Virus record (IMG/VR): IMGVR_UViG_3300024520_000378
Span: 1 to 28,622 of that record
Source of the DNA: a virus
Reading direction: 5' to 3' (one strand)
Length of the DNA stretch: 28,622 nucleotides
In this document: one piece after another, positions 21,031 to 27,633 of the stretch
How positions within the stretch are numbered: the first letter of the stretch is position 1
How the letters are laid out: every line of letters begins with the position of its first letter
Translations under genes and position numbers: made by a program
The notes under the pieces: model-generated
Seen by the model: only the letters and a program-made list of their open reading frames with translations
What the model was told of the DNA's origin: nothing
Databases searched by the model: none

Positions 21031-24000
21031 TGCCTCCCTCTCCGTTCCTGACCCCGCTCCTCGGAGGCGGCGCCCGTGGCGCCATGAGCTACGACACCAA
21101 CGAGCTCGCACGGATCACAGGCGCCGAGACCGCACCCAACAACCCGCTGTTCAACGCCCTGCGGTTCGTGTCCAGGCCGTACTACGCCATGGCATCCCTG
21201 TTCAGCGGCGAGCCCTTGGACGCGCTGGAGAACCTCGGGCAAATGGCGCTCGATTGGCCAACCGGCGGATTTATAAACCGCAACTTCTCGCTCGCGAAAC
21301 TCCTCCCTGAGTCGGTGCAGCAACACGGCGACATCACCGACGCGGGAGAGCGCCCCGAGTTCACCACCGTTATGAAGCGATGGGGGATTCGCCCACCGCG
21401 CAGCACCGGCGGGAGACTGGCTGCGGACCTGCTCGGTGGGGTGCTTCTCGATCCGCTGACCTACCTGACCCTGGGCACCAGCGCACTCGCCAAGGGCGCC
21501 CTTACCGGAATGACCAAGGGCGCCGCCACCGCCCTCGTGGCTGAGCAACTTGTCAAGACGAAGGCCGGGAAGGACATGCTCTTCCGGTTCGGTGGAGACG
21601 CCGAGCGCGTCATGGAGAACGCCCTTCGCCAGAAGGGCCACGCCTTCACGGGCTTTTCCGGTGCGGACGCCCAGGGTGACCTGCTCAACAAGGGGATCGA
21701 CGCCTTGGAGTCTGCGGGCCTGGTCCGCAAGCATGGGGCGCTCAGGTGGCATGGGCCGTTTGGAATGGGAGAAGGCAAGGACATAGCCGAGGACATTTGG
21801 GGACGGGCTTGGGGGAAGACCCTTCCGGGCATGGCGTACGGCGCGCTCCGCGCCGGCGCAAACGCGAATCCTCACGGCTGGGCCGCAGCCGGGAAGGCTG
21901 CGGCGGACGACGGATGGAACTGGGTCACGTCCAAGTTCTACGACAAGACCATGAGCAACAAGGTGAGCCAGGGGCTCCAGCACCTCTCGCGCCGCCTCGG
22001 ATTCGAGCGCGCGGGCGCTGACCGCGAGGCCGCCGAACTCGTGAGGGATTTGTGGTCCCCCTTCGCGCGCAACCAGCGCGAGGTGATGGGCCAGGCGTAC
22101 GACGACGCTGGCGACGCCTTCCGCGCCTCGGGCGGGCAAGGCGCAAACCCGCTGGACGACGCGGTGAACCGGGTCATGGCGCAGCAGCCAGCTCTCGACC
22201 CCACCCAGGTGCGGGACGCCTTCAAGCAGTACCAGTCCTCCATGGACAGCGTGCAGCAGGAGTTGGTCAACCTCGGGATCTGGAATCAGGCGTGGGGCAA
22301 GGTCAACTACGTTCCCCACCAGTCCTCGGCGCTTCTCCAGCACATCATGGGCGAAGCGATCGGCAACCCCGTGCTCATGGACTCGCTCAAGGACGTATTC
22401 ACACGAGGGCGGAAGTATGCCGACAAGGCCGCCTTCCACGCAGCGATCCTCAAGATCGCCAACAAGCACGGACTCCAAAACCTCGGGCTCGAGGAGTTGG
22501 TGAAACTGGACCTTGGGGAGTTGCACCTCACCCGCCTCGTGGCCCACAACAAGACCAGGTTTCGCACCACGCTGTGGAACGGCGCGGAGAAATACCACGA
22601 CCTCGGCGCGACGGTCCAGTTCGGAGGTAGGACCGTGCCCGTCAACCCGAACGTCGCCGCCTACGTAAACGCGCAGTTCGACCAGGTCGGCGGACGGGAG
22701 AACTTCCTTCAGAAGATCATCGGCGGCGGACTATTCGAGGTTCGGACTGCGCGCGGGTCCGACTACCAGACCATGATCAAGTTGGTCAAGGACGAGAACG
22801 CCGCAGCGAGGGCGGCAGGCAAGACTCCGACCTGGGTTCTGAAGGACGGCAAGGCGCACCGCCGCCGGCGAGGACTCAACTACCTGTTCAAGCCGGCCCT
22901 GACCACGCACCCCCAAAATGTGGGCTTCCACTTCGGCAACGACCTGTCCTCGGCACTCATGGCCATGTTTGATCCCGGCCTCGGGCTCAAGCAGGGGTTC
23001 AAGGCATTCGCGGACACGATCAGGGACGCACCGATTCTTCAGCGGCTCGCCGGCTGGACCCCTTCGGACGCGGGCCAGTTCCTCCGCGCCACGAGCCCCG
23101 ACGCTGCGATCAGCGCCAAGGCTCTCCAAGACCTCGGGGGGAAAACCTTTGGCGGGCACAGCGTCTCCGACGTGATCGGCCAGATCAAGCAGTTCACCGG
23201 ACGGATTAGCCAGGCCGACATTCAAGACGCGATCCGCCTGGACGAACTCGGGCGCGAAGCTGTCGCCACCGGGTGGAAGGGGAGGCTTGAGGGAGCCTTC
23301 ACCCTGGAGGGCGCGCAGGCGGCGGCGCCAGGGCAGGCGACGAAGGGAGTCGGGGAGTGGTGGGTCGGCATGGGCGAGAAGATGGCCTCGCACATCGAGA
23401 ACACTCACCGTATCGCTAGCTATCTCAAGCTGATTCAAGAGGGGGTTAACCCTACTGCGGCCATGAAGCGGGTTGGCGACGTCTTCGTGAAGTACGATTT
23501 GGTGAGCCACGGCGAGCGAGCTCTGCGAGATATTTTTCCATTCGCCCGTTTTATGATCGGCTCGGCGCGCTGGACCGAACAAATGGCCCGGCGCCCGGCG
23601 ACGACCGGCCTCACCACGATCGCGCGCATGACCGGCTCACTGCAAGACGAGCAACTCTTGCCGTCGTCGGTTCGCGGAGGGATCGGCGTACCGTGGGGCA
23701 AAGACAAGGAGGGGAACATGCAGTACCTCACCTCCCTGCGTCTCCCGCACGAAGCCGCCATGGGGGTCTTGGACGCCGTGTCCAGTTTCGAGGGCTTCCG
23801 CCGCAAGGGACTTGGCTCCCTTCACCCGCTGATCAAGGCCCCGCTGGAGCAGGCGGCCAACCGAAATTTCTTCTTCGGTGGCGAGGCCAGCGCATACCGC
23901 CGCAAGCCAGGCTGGCTCCCCGGCGGCGCTCCACTCACCGAGGAAATCCGCAGGCCCGACGGCACCATCACCCACGAGGTGCCTGGCTGGCTCAACGACG

Positions 24001-24317
24001 CGATCGGAGCCACGCCGGCGAGTCGCGCGCTCAAGATTGTGGACACACTTCGCGACGACCGCAAGAGCCTAGCCGATAGGCTGATCCGCAACGTGACGGG
24101 CATTCGGACGGTCACCGTAGACCAGCGCCGCGCGACTGCCGAGGTGCTGGAGAGGTGGCTAGAGTCTCGCGCCCGGTCGGGACAGGTCGGTAAAATAAAC
24201 GCCTTCTTCAGCCGGTTTGACGAAGAGAGCACCCCAGAGGAAATTAAGATTGTCCTCAAGTCGCTCAGCGCCTTCCGGTCGGAGAAGCGACGCGAGCGGA
24301 AACGGAAACAGAGGTAG
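21030..24317 (+). CDS. very large internal virion / DNA-ejection protein (1095 aa)
   Basis: The largest gene here. Its GTG overlaps the preceding stop; an ATG at 21084 (MSYDTNELARITGAE) is an alternative. Mostly soluble and helical. Two landmarks recur in giant phage virion proteins of this kind: KPALTTHPQNVGFHFGNDL (about 620), like the 'hPgFhvrNl' motif, and ERALRDIFPFARFMIGSARWTEQMARRP (about 830), like 'r.v.PFf.W.r.n.....l.rkP'. No lytic-transglycosylase Glu motif was recognised. Size and place suggest the counterpart of T7 gp16 or P22 gp16. The C terminus is very basic (RSEKRRERKRKQR). Confidence 0.7.
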   Translation: MPPSPFLTPLLGGGARGAMSYDTNELARITGAETAPNNPLFNALRFVSRPYYAMASLFSGEPLDALENLGQMALDWPTGGFINRNFSLAKLLPESVQQHGDITDAGERPEFTTVMKRWGIRPPRSTGGRLAADLLGGVLLDPLTYLTLGTSALAKGALTGMTKGAATALVAEQLVKTKAGKDMLFRFGGDAERVMENALRQKGHAFTGFSGADAQGDLLNKGIDALESAGLVRKHGALRWHGPFGMGEGKDIAEDIWGRAWGKTLPGMAYGALRAGANANPHGWAAAGKAAADDGWNWVTSKFYDKTMSNKVSQGLQHLSRRLGFERAGADREAAELVRDLWSPFARNQREVMGQAYDDAGDAFRASGGQGANPLDDAVNRVMAQQPALDPTQVRDAFKQYQSSMDSVQQELVNLGIWNQAWGKVNYVPHQSSALLQHIMGEAIGNPVLMDSLKDVFTRGRKYADKAAFHAAILKIANKHGLQNLGLEELVKLDLGELHLTRLVAHNKTRFRTTLWNGAEKYHDLGATVQFGGRTVPVNPNVAAYVNAQFDQVGGRENFLQKIIGGGLFEVRTARGSDYQTMIKLVKDENAAARAAGKTPTWVLKDGKAHRRRRGLNYLFKPALTTHPQNVGFHFGNDLSSALMAMFDPGLGLKQGFKAFADTIRDAPILQRLAGWTPSDAGQFLRATSPDAAISAKALQDLGGKTFGGHSVSDVIGQIKQFTGRISQADIQDAIRLDELGREAVATGWKGRLEGAFTLEGAQAAAPGQATKGVGEWWVGMGEKMASHIENTHRIASYLKLIQEGVNPTAAMKRVGDVFVKYDLVSHGERALRDIFPFARFMIGSARWTEQMARRPATTGLTTIARMTGSLQDEQLLPSSVRGGIGVPWGKDKEGNMQYLTSLRLPHEAAMGVLDAVSSFEGFRRKGLGSLHPLIKAPLEQAANRNFFFGGEASAYRRKPGWLPGGAPLTEEIRRPDGTITHEVPGWLNDAIGATPASRALKIVDTLRDDRKSLADRLIRNVTGIRTVTVDQRRATAEVLERWLESRARSGQVGKINAFFSRFDEESTPEEIKIVLKSLSAFRSEKRRERKRKQR

Positions 24318-24319
24318 CC

Positions 24320-24745
24320 ATGGCATTCGCTGTCACGCTTACAACGACGATCCAGGTAGACAGCGGAGAGGTTCTGACCCTCGCCAAGCGCAAGGTGACG
24401 GGCCTCGAGGAGGTGGACGACCGGGCGCCGGGCGTCATCAGCAAGGCGACTGCGACGCTGTGGGATTCCGACGCCGACGGCGGCATCGCCGACTACTCGC
24501 TGCTCGTCCTGGTCTCCGACGCTGAGGTGGACGTGGAGCTGACCGTGCAAGACAGCGACCCCAACCAGGAGTTGGTGTCGCTCCGGGTAAGCAAAGACGT
24601 GCCGCTGCTGCTGGGGAGCTCGGCGGCCTACTACAACCACGCGGCTGACGACGTTTGGGCCGGCACCCTGGGCGCCATTGACCGGATCAGGGTCAGGGAA
24701 AACAATGGCGCCGACGCCCGCCCCCGGCTGAGGCTCTACCGTTGA
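24320..24745 (+). CDS. probable virion protein, last gene of the structural operon (141 aa)
   Basis: ATG 2 nt after the previous stop, with CAGAGG (24309-24314) as ribosome site. The product (FAVTLTTTIQVDSGEVLTLAKRKVTGLEEVDDRAPGVISKATATLWDSDADGGIADYSLLVLVSDAEVDVELTVQDSDPNQELVSLRVSKDVPLLLGSSAAYYNH, ending RLRLYR) is all-beta with an acidic surface, typical of a small phage decoration or tail-tip protein ('D..v.lel...........l.v..g.pf.L.......y'). It converges with the minus-strand recombination genes. Confidence 0.65.
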   Translation: MAFAVTLTTTIQVDSGEVLTLAKRKVTGLEEVDDRAPGVISKATATLWDSDADGGIADYSLLVLVSDAEVDVELTVQDSDPNQELVSLRVSKDVPLLLGSSAAYYNHAADDVWAGTLGAIDRIRVRENNGADARPRLRLYR

Positions 24746-24758
24746 CGCTGGTCGGATA

Positions 24759-24781
24759 CCTCGTCGCCTTTCCTGGCGAGG
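24759..24781. terminator. weak imperfect hairpin between convergent operons
   Basis: CCTCG and GGCGAGG arms with a bulge (core TCGCC at 24764-24768 with GGCGA at 24775-24779, loop TTTCCT) lie in the 46-bp gap between converging genes, where a bidirectional terminator is expected. The stem is short and there is no U tract on either side, so this is tentative. Confidence 0.3.
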
Positions 24782-24791
24782 CCTCCCCGCT

Positions 24792-25718
24792 CTATGAGGA
24801 TTGGCCCGGCCCTGCGGAGGTCGCTCCCCAGTCGTCAGCCGTGGAGCTGTCGGAGAGCAGGTCCAGCACGGCCTCGGTGCTGGCGTCGCCGTGCCTCTCC
24901 ACGCAGGCCTCGCAGGCCCGCCTGCTCTTGTAGACCCTCTGGAGGTCTCCTGGCTTGATTGGGAGGTCGCAGAGTTGGCATGTGCGTAGGAGCCCGTCCT
25001 TGGTCCGCCGTGCCCGTCGTGCCTTAGCGGCCAGGAGGGACGGCAGGGCCTCTGCGCACTTCTCTCGCTTCCCGGTGGGGCTACCAGCGAGCCAAACGCT
25101 GAAGCTGGCAGCGCACCCAGCCGCATGTCGCGACGGGTCGATCTTGTCGGGCTGCTTGCAGATCCCGCCAGCCCCACACGCCCAGCAGCGGAACGCGTAG
25201 CGGGTGAGCGGCTCCCGCGTTCCGCTTGCGACACGCGCGTAGGCCTCGCCGCACAGAGAGCAGTCGGCTGGCTGATGCTCCGGGGTGGCGTGGACCCGAC
25301 CTCCGCAGGGGCACTCCCACTCCTGGGTCGGGTTGATGATCGTCCCGACCCGGCCCCCGTTGCGGTCGCGGATCGGGGCGTCACGGACGGAGGCGTGCTT
25401 CTCCTCCACCGCGTGCTTCTCCTCCACCGCAGCGAACTGCGCCGACAGGTCTCGCTCCACCGCCTCTCCCTTCTCCTTGGCGTCGTCGGAGTCGTAGCGA
25501 TAGGCGGCCCGCTTCTGGTGGGCGAGTAGCGCCGTGACTTTGAGCCCGATCAGCTCAACGAGCACGTATCCCAGGGGCTTGCCCCCGTGGTTGACCTGGG
25601 GCGCGAGCAGCAGCTCGGCCTCCCGGTCGGCGTCTCCACTGGCGGCGGCCATTTTCGCTCCGACGTCGGCGAAGGCTGACCATAGGCTAGCCACGGGATC
25701 GCCCCCGGAGCGTGTCAT
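24792..25718 (-). CDS. multi-zinc-ribbon protein of unknown function (308 aa)
   Basis: N-terminal ~120 residues are helical (AELLLAPQVNHGGKPLGYVLVELIGLKVTALLAHQKRAAYRYD), with a perfect VEEKHA-VEEKHA repeat near residue 100. Then come three cysteine clusters: WECPCGG...DCSLCGEAY (about 135-160), FRCWACGAGGIC (about 175-187), and CQLCDLPIKPGD...RRACEACVERH (about 245-280), the last a typical CxxC...CxxC zinc ribbon. The ATG lies inside the 42-aa zinc-ribbon gene (32-nt overlap). It is the distal gene of a minus-strand operon behind a RecT-like gene, which hints at a DNA recombination or ssDNA role, but the family is not recognised. Confidence 0.7.
   Translation of the reverse strand: MTRSGGDPVASLWSAFADVGAKMAAASGDADREAELLLAPQVNHGGKPLGYVLVELIGLKVTALLAHQKRAAYRYDSDDAKEKGEAVERDLSAQFAAVEEKHAVEEKHASVRDAPIRDRNGGRVGTIINPTQEWECPCGGRVHATPEHQPADCSLCGEAYARVASGTREPLTRYAFRCWACGAGGICKQPDKIDPSRHAAGCAASFSVWLAGSPTGKREKCAEALPSLLAAKARRARRTKDGLLRTCQLCDLPIKPGDLQRVYKSRRACEACVERHGDASTEAVLDLLSDSSTADDWGATSAGPGQSS
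25393..25428 (-). repeat. perfect 18-bp tandem repeat encoding VEEKHA twice
   Basis: Two identical, adjacent 18-bp units (plus strand GCGTGCTTCTCCTCCACC) within the multi-zinc-ribbon gene, keeping frame. Confidence 0.9.
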
Positions 25719-25815
25719 ACCCAGCCGGCGCCGTCTCCTTGGTGAGGTCTCGGTGACACCGGAGGCAAGTCGTAAAAAAGGTCTTCTCCCCGCAGAGGGC
25801 GCACGGACCTCTCAC
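25687..25815 (-). CDS. tiny zinc-ribbon protein (42 aa)
   Basis: GTG start in a GTGA overlap with the stop of the RecT-like gene. It encodes MRGPCALCGEKTFFTTCLRC and then HRDLTKETAPAGYDTLRGRSRG. Cys5, Cys8, Cys17 and Cys20 form CxxC-x8-CxxC, a compact zinc ribbon as in many tiny phage proteins. It fills what would otherwise be a gap between the two larger minus-strand genes, and its end overlaps the 308-aa gene's start, so all three would be translationally coupled. Function unknown. Confidence 0.65.
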   Translation of the reverse strand: MRGPCALCGEKTFFTTCLRCHRDLTKETAPAGYDTLRGRSRG

Positions 25816-26681
25816 GCCGGCACCTCGAGGCCATCGTCAGCCGACGCTCGGACGTCGGACACGACGGCGAGCTCGGCCTCGACCTTGGCGGTGAGCGCGT
25901 TGAGCGCGCTGGGTCCGTCGTAGTCGGCCGCCCTGATTTCCCCCCGGAGGTCCAGAATCCGCTGTGGCGACGTCTCCCCCACCGCCTTTCGCAGCTTGTT
26001 GCAGGCGCTCCTACAGGACATGAGCGCCTGCTGGTGCTCCTCGCTCTGGGGTGGCGGGCCCTCTGGCTTCGGCTTCGGCCTCGGCCTCGGCTTGGCCTTC
26101 GGCTTTGGCTTTGCGGCGGCGTCAACGACCTCGGCGTCAATCGTGACCACCTCGAGGGCGACGTCGCCCTCTGGCGTCGTCTTTCCGCCCAGCTCACCGG
26201 GCGAGTAGACCGGCCCCGCGCGGAAAACGTCCGGGCAATACGTCTTGTAGCCGTTGCTCACGGCTCGGTTGAAAAGCATGTTTTTGGGATACTTCTTGTA
26301 CGTCTGGCTGTGCGACAACCCGGCGCGCTCTGCGTCGCCGAGGGTGAACTCCTCCACGCCGATCGGCTGCCACTGCCCGCTGTCGTCGCGCTCCTCAAAT
26401 CGGAGGCGACACACGGTGTCGGTCTTGGCCTCGACCACGTAATTGTACTTCGGGTGGTCCTTGATCGCCCCGGCGATCACGTGGCCTCCGACCTCGACCT
26501 TGCCCTTAAGGACATGCAGCCCAGACATGGACGCGAACGGGCCCAGCCCGTAATCGCGACCGGCGATAATCTTTGTTATGGCTTGCGCCTCGCCACGCGC
26601 ATCGTCAAAGAGCCCCGAGGCGGCAAATGCCCCGGCGATCTGCGGGACGGACATACCGAGCGGGATCATTTCATGCTGCAT
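25812..26681 (-). CDS. RecT-like phage recombination/annealing protein (289 aa)
   Basis: Residues ~1-170 match a pattern common in phage RecT-type annotations: SVPQIAGAFAASGLFDDARGEAQAITKIIAGRDYGLGPFASMSGLHVLKGKVEVGGHVIAGAIK, then YNYVVEAKTDTVCRLRF, IGVEEFTLGDAERAGL, YKKYPKNMLFNRAVSNGYKTYCPDVF and GPVYSPGELG. Such proteins are thought to anneal ssDNA or act in recombination-dependent replication. A Lys-Pro-rich linker (KPKPKAKPRPRPKPKPEG) leads to a helical C-terminal domain. The ATG has TTGGAGA upstream; a TTG at 26795 after GGAGGTG would add 38 plausible residues (DPLEKLLAFAAVGWKPTSPL). The pattern memory is strong, but the fold is unverified. Confidence 0.65.
   Translation of the reverse strand: MQHEMIPLGMSVPQIAGAFAASGLFDDARGEAQAITKIIAGRDYGLGPFASMSGLHVLKGKVEVGGHVIAGAIKDHPKYNYVVEAKTDTVCRLRFEERDDSGQWQPIGVEEFTLGDAERAGLSHSQTYKKYPKNMLFNRAVSNGYKTYCPDVFRAGPVYSPGELGGKTTPEGDVALEVVTIDAEVVDAAAKPKPKAKPRPRPKPKPEGPPPQSEEHQQALMSCRSACNKLRKAVGETSPQRILDLRGEIRAADYDGPSALNALTAKVEAELAVVSDVRASADDGLEVPA
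26063..26115 (-). repeat. GGCTTC-type simple repeat encoding a Lys-Pro/Arg-Pro linker
   Basis: Degenerate hexamer repeats (GGCTTC, GGCCTC, GGCTTT on the plus strand) encode the KPKPKAKPRPRPKPKP linker between the conserved core and the helical tail of the RecT-like protein. Confidence 0.75.
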
Positions 26682-26713
26682 CTTGGTCTCCAAGCTGCCC
26701 CCGCCGCCGAGGG

Positions 26714-26777
26714 GAGACGTTGGCTTCCACCCAACGGCGGCGAAGGCGAGCAGTTTTTCGAGAGGGTCCAACGTCTC
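26714..26777. promoter_or_regulatory. operator-like inverted repeats in the divergent recT-like/rusA-like region
   Basis: GAGACGTTGG (26714-26723) is repeated as its exact reverse complement CCAACGTCTC (26768-26777), and a third half-site CCAACG lies at 26731-26736. The sites sit between divergent genes, as regulator sites would, with a T-rich stretch between them (26753-26758). No clear -35/-10 was found. If the RecT-like gene starts at 26795 the sites would be coding. Confidence 0.4.
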
Positions 26778-26826
26778 TGGCGCGGAGGATACCAAGCACC
26801 TCCGACGGGTCGCCGTCGGTGGCGTG

Positions 26827-27567
26827 ATGCAGTATGGGCGCGTGGACCTCCAGCGGTGGGCAGCGGAGACGGCTACGCCTGACGAGGCGCAAAGCCTTGG
26901 CCCCCGGCAGGTCCGCGCCCGCCTGCACTGCCGGCCCGCACAAAAGGGCAACAGCAAGCAGATCGTCAAGGTCGGCGGGAAGCTGCGGCTGGTAAGCGCC
27001 AAACGGGACCAGCGCGCCGAGCGGTCCCTGCTGGCGCTCCTCGCCCCGCACGCGCCGGCAGAGCCGCTCGACGGTCCCCTCGAGTTGCGCCTGGTGATCC
27101 ACCACGCGCCGCCCAAGTCGTGGCCAGCCTGGCGTGCGGCGGCGGCGCTCGCTGGGGTGATCCTGCCCAGCGGCAACGGCACCCCAGACTGCGGGAACGT
27201 CCTCAAGCTGGTCGAGGACGGCCTACAAAAGTCGGGCTGGATCGTAGACGACGCTCGCACGGTGTCGTACCTCATGGAGTCCCGCTATTCGCAGGAGCCC
27301 GGCTACACGATCCAGGTCTCGGAGCTCGCGGGGAGGTGCGGGCCGAAGACGAAGCGCGCGGCCGTACCCCCGCTTCCTGAACGCCGGCGCACATACTATT
27401 CGCCCTCCGAGCATGAGCTGGAGGCGGTGTCCCCAAATTCTTCACGTCCTTGCGCTGTGTCGCAGCGGCGGGATACCCTCTGCCTGCCCCGCTGCTGGGG
27501 CGCCGGCGTGCGGCTAGGTCCGCCGGTGCCCCCGGTGGCCGGGGTGAGTCTGCCGAGACCCATGTAA
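26827..27567 (+). CDS. RusA-like Holliday junction resolvase (246 aa)
   Basis: RusA enzymes are dimeric nucleases cleaving branched recombination intermediates. Visible are an N-terminal strand with RPAQKGNSKQI (36-46), the core LELRLVIHHAPPKSWPAWR, then GTPDCGNVLKLVEDGL (118-133) and WIVDDARTVSYL (138-149). These match the RusA 'kPDxDNlxKxxxDaL...DDxqV' signature with Asp121, Asn124, Lys127, Asp131 and Asp141/142 kept. The second Asp of the PDxD pair is Gly123. The C-terminal ~80 residues beyond the fold are Arg/Pro-rich with weaker codon bias and may be spurious. The ATG lacks a clear ribosome site; GTG 26824 is adjacent. The stop is followed at once by a terminator-like hairpin. Confidence 0.7.
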   Translation: MQYGRVDLQRWAAETATPDEAQSLGPRQVRARLHCRPAQKGNSKQIVKVGGKLRLVSAKRDQRAERSLLALLAPHAPAEPLDGPLELRLVIHHAPPKSWPAWRAAAALAGVILPSGNGTPDCGNVLKLVEDGLQKSGWIVDDARTVSYLMESRYSQEPGYTIQVSELAGRCGPKTKRAAVPPLPERRRTYYSPSEHELEAVSPNSSRPCAVSQRRDTLCLPRCWGAGVRLGPPVPPVAGVSLPRPM

Positions 27568-27569
27568 GC

Positions 27570-27609
27570 CCTCGCCGCCCCCGTACGGCAAACTCCGGGG
27601 GCGGCGAGG
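27570..27609 (+). terminator. strong terminator-like hairpin after the rusA-like gene
   Basis: A perfect 14-bp stem: CCTCGCCGCCCCCG (27570-27583) pairs with CGGGGGCGGCGAGG (27596-27609), with a 12-nt loop and CACCCTTT downstream. It begins 2 nt after the rusA-like stop and 24 nt before the initiator start, so it would control read-through into the replication gene. Confidence 0.65.
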
Positions 27610-27628
27610 CACCCTTTCCGGAGTTGCC
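27587..27628 (+). promoter_or_regulatory. alternative hairpin that can sequester the initiator ribosome site
   Basis: GGCAAACTCCGG (27587-27598) is complementary to CCGGAGTTGCC (27618-27628) apart from one bulged A. The right arm contains GGAG (27620-27623), the only ribosome-site candidate for the ATG at 27634. Its left arm overlaps the loop and right arm of the terminator hairpin, so the two structures exclude each other. Confidence 0.5.
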
Positions 27629-27633
27629 CCCGC

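Noticed and set aside
21021-22598. 525-codon minus-strand open frame opposite the giant virion gene
   Set aside because: Antisense shadow: the plus strand encodes a coherent 1095-aa protein, and the minus product has no domain-like pattern.
24742-24933. 63-codon plus-strand open frame after the last structural gene
   Set aside because: Most of it is antisense to the C terminus of the multi-zinc-ribbon gene, and it starts at TTG without a ribosome site.
23822-25384. 520-codon minus-strand open frame spanning three genes
   Set aside because: Arg/Ser/Pro-rich translation crossing the end of the giant gene and the zinc-ribbon gene in another frame; no plausible start.
26682-27275. Minus-strand extension of the RecT-like frame across the rusA-like gene
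   Set aside because: The added sequence is antisense to the conserved RusA motifs. Only the short extension to TTG 26795 was kept as a possible alternative start.
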